Shown: positions 52,473-63,300 of the stretch, piece by piece | How positions within the stretch are numbered: position 1 is the first letter of the stretch | Layout of the letters: each line of letters starts with the position of its first letter | Source of the DNA: G963663365 sp963663365 | GTDB taxonomy: Bacteria; Hinthialibacterota; Hinthialibacteria; Hinthialibacterales; G963663365 | Assembly (NCBI GenBank): GCA_963663365.2 | Contig: CAXXIH010000008.1 | Location: 248,001 to 312,000 of the forward strand | DNA: 64,000 bases | Direction: 5' to 3' | Notes under the pieces: generated by a model | The model's input: the letters and a program-made list of their open reading frames with translations, nothing else | What the model was told of the DNA's origin: nothing | The model's database searches: none | Program-made: the position numbers and the translations under genes

Positions 52473-55400
52473 CTATTTCCCCATCTCCCCAGATGCAAGT
52501 TCTTTTGGATCGATTGCCACATGCTTAATGCGCTTCCGATTGTAAGTATAAGTGATATGGATGAAACCATTCTCGGCTTGAATTACAGCTGGATATGAAT
52601 AGTCACCGGGCCGATTCTCAAGGACCAACGCGTCCTCCCATTTTTTTCCGTCTTCCGATACAGCAACATTGAGAAGATGGCGTCCTTCTGTTGTTGGATT
52701 ATACACCAATAACGCGCGGCCATCGGAAAGTACAAGTGCATCTGTACCTGCATCCGGATTCGGGAGTTCGGTCGGAACCATCGCAGACCAAGTATGTCCG
52801 TTGTCTTCGGACCAGGCTTCAATGATGCGGCCAGATGATTGAGACCGGCAGAGAATCTGCATACGTCCGTTAGGATAAACCAAGATTGAAGGTTGAATTA
52901 CATTCAATGTCTTACCATCGTTAAGCGGCCCAATGATATCCCAGGATTTGCCTAAATCATTTGATTTTTCCAGATGAACCTGCCAAACCTCTTCATCTGT
53001 GCAGGGAGGATTTTTGAAATACTCCACACTCGACTGACTGAGAATTGTACCGTCCTTAAGCTGTACCGGTTTATTCTTAATCGGACCTAGAATATCTTCC
53101 GGCAGACGGAACGCCTCTGACCAAACCCGGCCCTGATCGTATGAAAGTTTTAATTCTCCCCACCAGAGTGTCTCATCAGGGCCAACTTTATAGAAAAGCA
53201 TTAACGGGACATTTTCCGGTTGAAAAAGCACTGGATTCCAGCACGGATATCTCTTTCCGGCATGTTGGATGCCGTTGGCAACTTCCACCAAATCGCCCCA
53301 CCCTTCACCTTTATTGCGACAGACCCAAATCCCTACATTGTTTTGCGATTCCTCTGTACCTCCAAACCAAGCGGCGACAAGACCCGAGGATGTCTCCACG
53401 ATGGTCGAAGCGTGGCATTGTTCGAAAGGAGGTTCTTCAAAGATAAATTCTTCTTGAACAACACCCGGTTGAGCCAACAATCCCGTATGCTTCTTCTCCA
53501 TGGGTGGATGGGCAGTCAACTTGGTATTCGGATATCTTAGTGCCTCTTCATGCGGCAGATAGTAGAGGTGGCCATCCTCGGCTCCCAAAAGAAGATCTGG
53601 TTTTCCATCTTGGTTCCAATCCGCGATTGTAGGGCTGGTGGAATGTTTGGCGAGTTCTCTTTTTCCAAGCGGACCGATGTGCTTCAAAACAATCTTGCCA
53701 TCCCGTATCTCGCAATTCCTCCACCAATCGACGTTAATGGAATCGACCAAAAGATCCAGCCGGCCGTCGCCATCCCAATCGGCAACGGCAACTTTGCGAC
53801 GTCCGCTACCGCCGACAAAATGCGAGTTTAGCTGGATCGGCCTGTTATCCTCATCGACAAAAATCCGTTTCGGTGGCAAGAGCGTAAGACCGCCCTTTTC
53901 CTTTTTGCGCTCGAACAACGCGAGATATCCCTCATGGTCAAGCAAAACTAAGTCATTCAAACCGTCTCGTGTAAAATCGACTGCCACGGGTGTCGTTCGC
54001 CATTGGGTAACGAGTTGTTTGCCAGCGGGATCCCACCAATTCCATCTTGGTTTGGGTGGAGCACTCGGCCACTCCACTTCGATATGTTGTGAGGCCGCGA
54101 GGCGTGGTTTGTGTAGAGTCCCGGTATTCCGATACCAGAGAATCTCTCCAATCATCGAGTTGACAAGAAGATCAGGCAGTCCGTCATGGTTCCAATCAGC
54201 CACAGAAAGCGTCGTCTCTCCCCATTTCGCCTCACAAGGACCTTGGATGGAGCCGTTCTCACCTGCCATGATCCGAATGATGCGCCCATCGGCCTTTAGA
54301 TAGACAGGCGGAGCCCAGCGCGGCTTTATGCCACCCGAAAGATTCTCAAAGAATCCAATATAGCCTGCGGTGTTTCCCGTGAGGATGTCTTCATCGCCAT
54401 CGGCATCCCAGTCAACGCTTACCGGGGTTGTCGATGCTCCGAATTTCAAATGATCTGCTTCTTGTTGAAAAAATCGTGGTGGCAGGAAATGAGGCGTACC
54501 ATCTACGATCTCGCCGCTATTCTCGACAAAAGCAACCCGGCCATCTTCCTGCCCCACAACCAAGTCCACGTCTCCATCGGCATCCCAATCGATGGATGTT
54601 GGCACGATCATCTGCAGGTCCATACGAATGGTCTCTTCCGCATGTTGCAGTTTTTGGCCTTTTGTATAGCATGGCTTGGAGCGTGTTCCCGTGTTTTCAA
54701 AATAGGTAAATGAATCAAGAAATTCCCCGCAGATGATATCCAAATCGCCATCACCGTCGAAGTCGGCGAAATTCGGTGATGGCCAGCCATAAACATCAAT
54801 ATCGGCTCCACCTGCTTGAATCTTCCTTTTGGGGGCATACTGGGGATTAAGGTCCGTGCCGATATTCCGCAGCAGATAAATATATCCATGTAAACGTCCG
54901 TTGCGCCATTCGCCATACGCATCGAAGGCGTTATCCCATCCGTAAGTGTTCCAATCTCCAACCCCCACGATCAGATCGTGATCGCCGTCGCCTTCATAGT
55001 CGATATAATGCCACTGATTGGCACGAATATGTCCAGGATGAATTTTGACGTTTGAGCGAATATCCTGTGGTTCATTTCCACGGGACGGGTAGACTCGAAA
55101 TGGGCCGCCGAAACCATTGCGGCGGAAATCAACGTACTCATGACCCGGAATCAGAATCCGAGGATTGCCATTTACATAGGATACACGCATATAACGCGGT
55201 GCAGGCCCCAGCCGCACGGCTGGTTTGAAGAGAGGCATTTGGGGATCATCGCCGGGATTTTCGAAAAAATAGACACCGTTGTAGGGGACATCCGAGCAGG
55301 CCGCGACCAAATCCAAATCACCGTCCTCATCGTAATCCATGGGAAGTGGAGAGACCCATAGGCCCACACCCAAATCTACTGCCAGACCGGGATGGTTGTA

Positions 55401-55487
55401 CGGTATACGCTGAAAATCTTCAGAAGCGTGAACAGATACAATTCCCATCGTTACAATAGCGACTGACCAAATGATATATTTTTTCAT
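52473..55487 (-). CDS. Secreted VCBS/FG-GAP repeat protein with C-terminal sialidase domain
   Basis: A 1004-residue exported protein with signal peptide MKKYIIWSVAIVTMGIVSVHA. Residues about 45-650 are FG-GAP/VCBS propeller repeats with calcium-type loops: DYDEDGDLDLVAA, DYEGDGDHDLIVG, DFDGDGDLDIICG, DWDADGDVDLVVG, DWDGDGRLDLLVD, DWNQDGKPDLLLG. Residues about 690-985 are an exo-sialidase-like six-bladed domain with Asp-box motifs SYDQGRVWSE, SNDLGKSWDI, SEDNGHTWSA and VSEDGKKWED. It probably binds and trims host or algal glycans outside the cell. Neighbouring genes encode another sialidase and prepilin-like proteins. Confidence 0.9.
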   Translation of the reverse strand: MKKYIIWSVAIVTMGIVSVHASEDFQRIPYNHPGLAVDLGVGLWVSPLPMDYDEDGDLDLVAACSDVPYNGVYFFENPGDDPQMPLFKPAVRLGPAPRYMRVSYVNGNPRILIPGHEYVDFRRNGFGGPFRVYPSRGNEPQDIRSNVKIHPGHIRANQWHYIDYEGDGDHDLIVGVGDWNTYGWDNAFDAYGEWRNGRLHGYIYLLRNIGTDLNPQYAPKRKIQAGGADIDVYGWPSPNFADFDGDGDLDIICGEFLDSFTYFENTGTRSKPCYTKGQKLQHAEETIRMDLQMIVPTSIDWDADGDVDLVVGQEDGRVAFVENSGEIVDGTPHFLPPRFFQQEADHLKFGASTTPVSVDWDADGDEDILTGNTAGYIGFFENLSGGIKPRWAPPVYLKADGRIIRIMAGENGSIQGPCEAKWGETTLSVADWNHDGLPDLLVNSMIGEILWYRNTGTLHKPRLAASQHIEVEWPSAPPKPRWNWWDPAGKQLVTQWRTTPVAVDFTRDGLNDLVLLDHEGYLALFERKKEKGGLTLLPPKRIFVDEDNRPIQLNSHFVGGSGRRKVAVADWDGDGRLDLLVDSINVDWWRNCEIRDGKIVLKHIGPLGKRELAKHSTSPTIADWNQDGKPDLLLGAEDGHLYYLPHEEALRYPNTKLTAHPPMEKKHTGLLAQPGVVQEEFIFEEPPFEQCHASTIVETSSGLVAAWFGGTEESQNNVGIWVCRNKGEGWGDLVEVANGIQHAGKRYPCWNPVLFQPENVPLMLFYKVGPDETLWWGELKLSYDQGRVWSEAFRLPEDILGPIKNKPVQLKDGTILSQSSVEYFKNPPCTDEEVWQVHLEKSNDLGKSWDIIGPLNDGKTLNVIQPSILVYPNGRMQILCRSQSSGRIIEAWSEDNGHTWSAMVPTELPNPDAGTDALVLSDGRALLVYNPTTEGRHLLNVAVSEDGKKWEDALVLENRPGDYSYPAVIQAENGFIHITYTYNRKRIKHVAIDPKELASGEMGK

Positions 55488-55526
55488 CGTAGAACGATCC
55501 TTTTTTCCGGCGTTCTTGTATGTGAA

Positions 55527-56366
55527 TTACCGCTGTTGAATTGTTAATGTGTAATAAAGTATCTCTTCGGTTTGATTGCGATTGGCTACAGCAAGCAATT
55601 GCCCATCAGGAGCATAAACGGTGCATCCTCCGACACAGGTTTTTCCGTGACTGTCACCAATTCGATTTGTCACCAGCATGGGTGCACCGATTTGTGCGGC
55701 TACTGCAGGATATTCGTGAAAAGATTTCGCTCCCCGGTTGACAGGAAAGAAAACCAACTGAGGATTCAGTGTGCGCGCCTGCTCGATGCAGCGCGGCGCA
55801 TCCGCATCGGCGCAGATCATACATGTGGCCTGGATGCCAGCAATCTCAAATAATTCCGGACCCGTTCCGGGATTGTAGCGAGCCCATTCATTGCGAAATC
55901 CCTCATCTCCCTTAGAACGCCAAAGCCAGGTCTTGCGATATCGATAAATAAAGCCATCCGGTCCCACAAATACCTGGGCGATATGCAGGCGGTCTTCATT
56001 TTTCTCCGGCATCCCAAAAGAGATGTAGCATCTGAGTTCTTTTGCAAGTTTTTCCATGGCCTGGCACGATGGCCCCTGTGGTATCGGTTCGGCGAAATTC
56101 CCCATATCATCCATGTAGTCTGACGTTGCAAGCTCATGGAACATTACAAGTTCAGCGTCGTGTTGCACGGCTTCACGTGCGATACGCTCCATCGCTTCAA
56201 GGTTTTTTTGTACCTGGCCCGGTTTTGAGTCAAACTGTACGAGAGCTACACGAAACGTTTTCCCTTCAGACTCCAAAGCAAATGCATACGGAATTCTTAG
56301 CAGCGCTACATGAGTCACTGCCACCAGGCTTACCAAGGCCGATAGCCATAAAAATCTGATTTGCAT
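55527..56366 (-). CDS. Secreted carbon-nitrogen hydrolase (nitrilase superfamily)
   Basis: A 279-residue amidohydrolase with the Glu-Lys-Cys triad visible: Glu in MFHELATSDY, Lys in IYRYRKTWLW and Cys in CMICADADAPR. The first about 30 residues (MQIRFLWLSALVSLVAVTHVA, then LLRIPYAFA) form a signal peptide, so the enzyme acts in the periplasm or outside. AAGGAG stands 8 nt before ATG 56366, preferred over the ATG at 56402. It lies between two sialidase-type genes on the same strand and may hydrolyse an amide of the same glycan or peptide substrate. The specific amide is unknown. Confidence 0.9.
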   Translation of the reverse strand: MQIRFLWLSALVSLVAVTHVALLRIPYAFALESEGKTFRVALVQFDSKPGQVQKNLEAMERIAREAVQHDAELVMFHELATSDYMDDMGNFAEPIPQGPSCQAMEKLAKELRCYISFGMPEKNEDRLHIAQVFVGPDGFIYRYRKTWLWRSKGDEGFRNEWARYNPGTGPELFEIAGIQATCMICADADAPRCIEQARTLNPQLVFFPVNRGAKSFHEYPAVAAQIGAPMLVTNRIGDSHGKTCVGGCTVYAPDGQLLAVANRNQTEEILYYTLTIQQR

Positions 56367-56456
56367 TAGAAACTCCTTGTTGCCGGTTCTCATTTTCAAC
56401 ACTGTCCAAAGTCATGGGGCAATTCAACCGCTTCGCGGCAGGATGCACACTGCTTA

Positions 56457-58715
56457 TCAACCGGCATCCCATATGGTTTCAGCAATGTATCGCTCGCCAT
56501 TCGTATGATCATTGAAATAGTAAACTGTCACCAATTTCCCATCGGGCCGCTGCACGGTGCGCGGATAGCCGATATCAATGTCTCCGCCGTTAGTACGCAG
56601 GATCGTCTCTTGACCCCAGGTTGCTCCGTTATCGTCACTGAACTTCGCTCGGATCGTAAATGGTTTTTCGCGGTATCCATAGGTCAGGCAGATACGCCCG
56701 TCTTTCAGCTGCAACATAGAAGGAGGATTGTGGGACTGACCATGCCGTATCGGCATTCCCGCGTATTGCCATGAGAAACCAGTATCGTCCGATGTGTACA
56801 ATTCAATGAAATAGGTCAACCTATCAGCAGCGCGTTCTTCTCTTCTAATTGCCGCCAGAATTCGGCCACTATCTAAACGTACGGTTGAAGGCATGATTCC
56901 AAATCCCTTAGGCTCCCGTCCGATCCAGGCAAACTGATTCCATGTTTTGCCGCCGTCAATGGTGCGCGAACAGAAAGTGCGGCCTTCGTTCCCATCCGAT
57001 TTCATTGCGGTCAAAAAGATTAGCAAGTCATTTTTATTCAGTATTTGGTAGTCTGTTCGTGCCTGAATCTCCAGAATATTCGACATCGGCAACCGATAAG
57101 GGCCCTTCCAACTTTTACAGCGGTTGGTGGAAATATAATACTGTGAGCCCGATGCCTTCAGGGCAAAGTCCGGATACGTAAAATCCACGTCTTTTGGTCT
57201 ATCGGATCGCTCAGAAACAGGCGGAAAAGGCGCCTTCTGCAAGTTCCAAGAAAGCCCCCCATCGAGGCTGCGCGCTTGTATCCCTTCAAATGGTTTGTCC
57301 CGATCATATAAGTGAATGGTTCCTCCGACTTTTTCGCGGCTTCCTAAGTATCCTTTGCTGAAGCCAACCACAATTTCATCACCCCACGACCAAATTCCGT
57401 AATTGGCTGGCCAGGCGGCGAAGCGTCCTTTTTCATAGTAGACATAGTAATGCTCTGCTGTTTTCGGCATATGAGAAACAAATAACCGCCTTGCTTGAGA
57501 CCATCCTCGCGGCTTGCCATCACCTATCCGATAGACATATTGAGCGTTTGGTTTCAGGTGATGCAATACGATCTTGTGTTCCCGGTAACTTCCGTAATCC
57601 CAATCCTTTTGTGTGCTCTTACCTTCTATGACCTGAATTGAATCTCCCATCCAATCGCAATCGATTGTCTCCGATTCTATTATTTGAAGAACGGTCCCTT
57701 CCGTGCCCGCATCGGTATCCCAATGAATGATACGATCCGTTTCAAAATTATCGCCCAGGGATTCTACGATATGTGTGGGGAGCCTATATGACGGAAATCG
57801 CAGATTCTCCTTTTTTGTAGCATAAATACGGATCGTTCCTTCAACGGTCATTCCCATCGATTGTTTAGAAGCGTGCAGAAAGAGTTCGCGGGAGGGCCCT
57901 GCGGGAATAACAACGCTTTGCTGGTTGGAATGACCTCTCAAACCTCGCTTTATGGAACCATCTTCAAACACCCAGGTTGTAGGCACATTCAATTCAGGCA
58001 AATTCGACAGATTGGAAATAAATGCCTGTATCGTATCCCCAACCAGAGGTAAGTCATTGTCCGCACAGATTCTCAATCCTTTGGACAACTGAGATTTCGC
58101 GAAATTTTTATGTGCAGACACACCATAGATTTCGACATACGCATTCCATTCTCCACCATCCGTATCGAGTTTCAGCAATAGAGGTGTGCGCCCGACTTTG
58201 AGTCTGACTTTCACAATATTTTGAGAGCGCTCTGCCATCCGGTCCACAGGATTTTCGACAACGAGCTCTCCATCCAACCATAATTTAGCGGTGTCATTCG
58301 ATCCAAAGTGAATATATACATCTTGCGCCGCTTCGCTTTCCAATTCGGCATAACAGTAAGCGCAGACGTTTTTCAAAACACCATAGATGTTGGTCAAATC
58401 AATGCAGGTACTATCCCAATCCTGCAATGTAAATTGCAGTTTTTTCCCATCAGGATGTCGTATAATTGTTTCCTGTGAAATGTGCGCAAATTGTTCTCCC
58501 CCTATCTCTTGAAGATAATCCGTATAGTAACCGGCCCGCCGAGCTCCATCCTGCCATTTTCCAGCGAGAACCGGACTAGGAAACGGACCGGCGACCAACC
58601 ACGATTCCACGGAAATCGGTTTGCCATCATTCGGAATTCGTGTGATGGGAGGAGATGCCATAACAACGTTTACCATGGCCAACAAAATGCCGGATATGCC
58701 TGGGAACATGCGCAT
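56457..58715 (-). CDS. Secreted multidomain sialidase-like protein
   Basis: A 752-residue exported protein (signal MRMFPGISGILLAMVNVVMA). A PA14-like carbohydrate-binding region (AGPFPSPVLAGKW...VYIHFGSNDTAKLWLDGELVVENP) spans about 35-200. A beta-sandwich linker follows (TIQAFISNLSNLPELNVPTTW), then a metallophosphoesterase-type N-terminal/Fn3 segment (HKIVLHHLKPNAQYVYRIGDG). Residues about 430-750 are a sialidase/neuraminidase-like propeller with Asp boxes: SLDGGLSWNL, TIDGGKTWNQ, TSDDTGFSWQY, SDDNGATWGQ. It probably acts on sialylated or related glycans together with the VCBS-sialidase and the nitrilase in this cluster. The exact substrate is not known. Confidence 0.85.
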   Translation of the reverse strand: MRMFPGISGILLAMVNVVMASPPITRIPNDGKPISVESWLVAGPFPSPVLAGKWQDGARRAGYYTDYLQEIGGEQFAHISQETIIRHPDGKKLQFTLQDWDSTCIDLTNIYGVLKNVCAYCYAELESEAAQDVYIHFGSNDTAKLWLDGELVVENPVDRMAERSQNIVKVRLKVGRTPLLLKLDTDGGEWNAYVEIYGVSAHKNFAKSQLSKGLRICADNDLPLVGDTIQAFISNLSNLPELNVPTTWVFEDGSIKRGLRGHSNQQSVVIPAGPSRELFLHASKQSMGMTVEGTIRIYATKKENLRFPSYRLPTHIVESLGDNFETDRIIHWDTDAGTEGTVLQIIESETIDCDWMGDSIQVIEGKSTQKDWDYGSYREHKIVLHHLKPNAQYVYRIGDGKPRGWSQARRLFVSHMPKTAEHYYVYYEKGRFAAWPANYGIWSWGDEIVVGFSKGYLGSREKVGGTIHLYDRDKPFEGIQARSLDGGLSWNLQKAPFPPVSERSDRPKDVDFTYPDFALKASGSQYYISTNRCKSWKGPYRLPMSNILEIQARTDYQILNKNDLLIFLTAMKSDGNEGRTFCSRTIDGGKTWNQFAWIGREPKGFGIMPSTVRLDSGRILAAIRREERAADRLTYFIELYTSDDTGFSWQYAGMPIRHGQSHNPPSMLQLKDGRICLTYGYREKPFTIRAKFSDDNGATWGQETILRTNGGDIDIGYPRTVQRPDGKLVTVYYFNDHTNGERYIAETIWDAG

Positions 58716-58778
58716 TAATAGTACTCCTTGCAGTTGTTTCGTACTCCCCTTTTAATCAGATTTCACGAACCGGATGAT

Positions 58779-59435
58779 TCAGTTTCTGAAATTTGGCGGG
58801 AATGCGCCATTATAGATTCTTCCATCTATCTTTAGTTGTTCAACAACAGATGGGTTTCCACCGTACCAGTAAATATCCCCCAAGCTGGTCAAGCCGTTCG
58901 AACTCGAATAGGTATTGCCTATGGTATTGTAGCCAACGCCTTTAAATGGGCTGGCCGAATAGATGCCGTTTTCGGAGAGGTCCGGACCTACTGTGAATAT
59001 GCAGTAGGCCACCTGCCGCCCCTTCACGGCTGTTCCTTGGGTAAAGACGCCGGTTTCATAGGCGCGTGGCGTCGTGAGATTGTCCTCCTGGCTGCGAAAT
59101 GGGTCGAGCGGAACCGTAGTCATATAGGGAATTGGAGTTGTCAACCAGAATAATCCCGCTTCGTAACGTGGGCGCTTCCAGGGATCCGACTCTGATTCAT
59201 TCGGATAGGTGTTGCGGTCCAGATAAAATTGTTCATGGGCCATAGCCAATGTTCGTATATCGGAATAAGCCTGGGAAATCTTAGCTCGAATTCGTGCATT
59301 CATAAAGTTGGGAACGGCAATAGCAGCCAAGATTCCAATAATGGCGACGACAATCAAAAGTTCGATCAACGTGAAGGCACGTTCGTTCAGGGCGATGTGT
59401 TTAATCGGTCTTTGCTTCAACGTAAGAATAATCAT
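58779..59435 (-). CDS. Type IV prepilin-like (pseudopilin) protein
   Basis: A secreted pseudopilin. NERAFTLIELLIVVAIIGIL is the prepilin-peptidase site plus membrane helix, followed by NARIRAKISQAYSDIRTLAMAHEQFYLDRNTYP, the soluble domain (FWLTTPIPYMTTVPLDPF, VAYCIFTVGPD) and an end with GDIYWYGG. The soluble part is the class seen widely in Sumerlaeota/Hydrogenedentota-type genomes. The start is uncertain: ATG 59435 gives 218 residues, and ATG 59498 or 59528 lies in IS-derived DNA. It shares a 48-bp identical stretch with the prepilin-like gene at 52.3 kb. It could be surface-exposed pilin-type decoration or part of a type II-like secretion system. Confidence 0.85.
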   Translation of the reverse strand: MIILTLKQRPIKHIALNERAFTLIELLIVVAIIGILAAIAVPNFMNARIRAKISQAYSDIRTLAMAHEQFYLDRNTYPNESESDPWKRPRYEAGLFWLTTPIPYMTTVPLDPFRSQEDNLTTPRAYETGVFTQGTAVKGRQVAYCIFTVGPDLSENGIYSASPFKGVGYNTIGNTYSSSNGLTSLGDIYWYGGNPSVVEQLKIDGRIYNGAFPPNFRN

Positions 59436-59512
59436 TTTAATCGTAAGCGTCCGGTGAACTGCGTGCGTTTCGGTGTCGGAGTTGGTGGTATTGTGTGGCA
59501 TGGAGATTATCC

Positions 59513-59640
59513 ATGGCCCGAAGTTCAAGTCGTAAGAAAATCGAATCGAAGCAAGAATCGGATCGTTGCCGGTATTGGCGGGGTCAGATTGAGGCGTGGG
59601 GCCGGAGCGGGCAAACGCAGAGTGCGTTTTGCCGCCAGCG
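59513..59640 (+). pseudogene. N-terminal fragment of an IS66-family accessory transposase
   Basis: MARSSSRKKIESKQESDRCR is followed by YWRGQIEAWGRSGQTQSAFC and RQRGLS. This is the usual W...I..WE.SG.sq..FCR..GLS opening of IS66 TnpA-type proteins. The reading frame is lost at about 59640, where IstB sequence begins. Confidence 0.65.
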
Positions 59641-59990
59641 CGGTTTGAGTTTGTCGGCTATCCCGGGACCGGCAAAATGCACATTGCCACGGCCTTAGGA
59701 CATGCCGTATGCACTCGAGGACGGCGGGTTCTTTTCTACGGGATTAACGCTTTGGTCCCCCTCTTATTGGAAGCCCATGAAGAACGCCAACTTCAACACC
59801 TGCAAAAGCAATTCGAATACCAGCGCCTGCTTATCCTGGATCAAAGTCTTTGGCAACCAACCGCCTCACCGGAGAGTTTTTAAACTGTTTAACGCACCGG
59901 GTGCAGATTCTTGAAACCAACGGAGAAAGTTGCCGACTGCGCGATGCCAAGAAGAAACTGAAAAACAAACGATCAGAAATAAAGCCTATG
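59641..59990 (+). pseudogene. istB: Deleted and frameshifted IstB (IS21-family ATPase) remnant
   Basis: FEFVGYPGTGKMHIATALG is the Walker A of IstB (normally GPPGTGKTH), then GRRVLFYGINALVPLLLEA and LLILD (Walker B). In another frame NRLTGEFLNCLTHRVQILE and NGESCRLRDAKKKL give the standard IstB end. About 40 codons between these blocks are missing. The junction with the IS66 fragment shows two elements recombined here. Confidence 0.75.
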
Positions 59991-60312
59991 GATCGTGATG
60001 CGTCCGGGGATAAAGTCTGCAACTTGAGCCTCGCCGCTTGGAAAACGCCACCGTTTTACCCAGACGTTTCCACAGCTTAAAAAACAACACAAGATTATGA
60101 AATTTTGAAGATAATTTGCAAAAATGCAATACTGTAAAATAATGTTTAACTTTTTCACCGCCCAATGACGTATGTGAAAAAATAATTTACACCAAAGTGC
60201 CTAGATGAAAATTTGTGTTTTATTTTAGTTTTTTTGTCAACAAAATACTCCGCCATTCGTCAATATTAATAGACCGGTATATGATTAGATATTCAAAGAT
60301 GAGGTATTGTCT

Positions 60313-63300
60313 ATGCGCAATGATAACTTGGAGCGCCGGATCGCTTTCGAACGTCTCATATCGACGGTTTGTTCACGCTTGGCACGGGCCGATACCCACA
60401 ACATGGACGAGTCCCTGACTCGCAGTTTGGAGGAGATCGGACTTTTCGTAGAAGCTGATCGCGCCTACCTGTTCCAGTTTAAAAATAGTAACTCCCGTAT
60501 GGACAATACCCACGAATGGTGTGCCGATGGTGTCGAACCAGAGATCGACAATCTGCAGGACATCGAATGTGAGAAAGAGTTGCCTTGGTTTACGAAAGAG
60601 ATTCGCAAGGGCGATGCCATCCTTATTCCAAGAGTTCAGGACCTGCCAGACGAAATGGGGCATGAACGCATGCACCTGGAACGGCAGGATATCCAATCTC
60701 TCATGGTCGTTCCCATGAAGACGTCCGAACGCATCTTCGGCTTTCTCGGCTTTGATGCCGTGAAGACTGCAAGAAACTGGGCTGGGGACGACAGGATGCT
60801 GCTCCAGTTCGTCGCGGATACTATGGCAGGCGCTCTGCAACGGATTCACACCAAAGAGGCTCTTAAGGAGATCGAAGCCAACTTTCACATGTTTTTCGAG
60901 TCCATGACAGACATCATGGTCGTCGCCACACCCAAGGGGCGCATCCTCTTCACTAACCAGGCCGTCCGGGACAAGTTGGGTTACTCAGAGCAAGAACTGG
61001 CCCAAATGCAAATTTGGGACTGGCATCGTCCCGAGGACCGCGAGGAGGCTAAAGCCATCTTTACTGATATCCTGAATGGCAAAAGGGACTGTTGTCCTCT
61101 GCCCCTCATGGCAAAAAACGGTAGGCACCTTCCTGCCGAGAGCCACACCTGGTTTGGAAAATGGAGTGGACAGGATTGTATCTTCGGCATCTGCAAGGAC
61201 GTCAGCGCCCAGCAGGAGGCCCATCAGCGTTTCGAGGGCATCTTCCGCAGCAACCCCTCCCCGATGGCTCTCTCTTCGAGCCACGACCTGCGGTTTGTGG
61301 ACGTCAACGACGCCTTCCTAGAAACGACCGGTTATACACGGGAAGAAGTGCTCGGCAGGTCAAGCGTAGAACTGGGATTGATCGTGCTCCCCGAGGCCCA
61401 GGACACCGCAGCCGAAATCTTGCACGCGAAGGGCCGTATCGCGAACTACGAACTCAAGGTGCAGTGCAAGGACGGCACCCTTCGCGATGGTCTTTTCTCG
61501 GGTGAAGTCATTCGCAACTGGGGACAAGACCTTTTCTTGACCGTCATGGTTGACATTACAGAACAGAAAAGGTCAGAAACATTACTCAGGCAGAGCGAAG
61601 ATTACCTGAGGACGCTGTTGAATACGCTGCCCGACCCCGTCTGGCTCAAAGATACCGAGGGCGTCTATCTTGGTTGCAATCATAAATTCGAGCAGTTCTT
61701 TGGCGCACCAGAAAGCGAAATCGTGGGTAAAACGGATTACGATTTCATGGACAGTGATGCGGCGGAATTCTTCTGTGAGAAGGACCGGGCGGCCATGGCC
61801 GCAGGCAAGCCCACCGTAAACGAGGAAGAAATCACCTTTGCCAACGACGGGCACCGCGAACTCCTCGAAACAATTAGGACTCCCTTCTTCGCCCCCGATG
61901 ACGGATTGATCGGCGTCTTGGGAATCGCGCGTGACATCACCGAGCGCAAGCAGATGGAACTGCAACTGCGTGAACGAGAGCAACGCCTTTCGCTGGCGCT
62001 CGAAACCGCGCAACTAGGGTATTGGAAGTGGACGGCGGTTACCGACCGCGTCGAGTGGTTCGGTGACCACCACAAACTCTTCGGGATTCCCCATGAGGAC
62101 TTCAAAGGCACCCTGGACCACGTACAGCAGTGCGTCCATCCCGACGACCGACAGATGGGGATCGACAACATAAACCGGGCCGTCGAACAGCATATCCCCT
62201 TTGACAACACCTACCGTGTCGTACACCCAGACGGCTCCATCCACTGGCTCAATTCCTATGGCCATGTGAGTTATGACGAAAACGGGCAGGCCCAAGCCAT
62301 GTTCGGGATTACCCGAGATATCTCCGAATACAAGTTCGCTCAGGAAACCGCCGAGGAACGGGTCGCTCAATTGACTGCCCTGCTAGGGGCCATGCAGCAC
62401 GGTGTACTTGTAGAAGACATGAACCGCCGCGTTGTTTTTGTCAACCAAGAATTCTGTGCCATCTTCGGTATTCCCGAGCCCAAAGCCATGCTTGGCACCG
62501 ACTGGAATGAAGCGGCCAGGGCATCAGCAAGCCTCTTCGCGGACCCGGAAGCTTTCCTGAAGACTGTGGACGTACGCCTGGCAAATGGCGAGCCGGTGTT
62601 GAACGAAAGGCTGGAAATGGCCGATGGCCGTTTTCTGGAGCGCACCTATGCCCCGGTCAACATGGAAGGGCACATGTTTGGCCATCTCTGGCTGTATCGG
62701 GACAAGACTGAGCAAATAAGTATTGAGCAGACAATCGCAAGAGCCAAAGAGGAATGGGAAAACACTTTTGACTCCGTTCCCGATATGATCTGTACCATAG
62801 ACAAGAATCATCGCATTATGAGAGCCAATCGGTCGTTCGCGGAGAGGTTTGGACAGACGCCCAGAGACCTCATTGGGAGAACCTGTTACCAATGTGTCCA
62901 TAAACTAGAAGAGCCCCCCGAATTCTGCCCACACACTAAAACATTGGAGGACAAGCAGGAACACACTATAGAGACCAGCGAACCTTATCTTGGAGGCGAT
63001 GTGCTGGTTACCACCACTCCTCTGACCGATGCCTCGGGAAACTTCATCGGCTCAGTCCATGTGGCACGCGACGTGACGGAGCGAAACGCAACAGAATCGC
63101 GATTGCAGATAATGGGGCGCATGCTCGATCTTGCCCCCAGTTCCATTACGGTCCACGATACCGAGGGGAACTTTCTCTTTGCCAATAGGAAGACCTTCTC
63201 AATGCACGGCTATGATGAAGAGGAGTTTCTCTCCATCAATTTGCACGACTTAGATGTGCCGGAAAGCGAAGCGCTACTGGAGCATCGGTTTTGCGAGATT

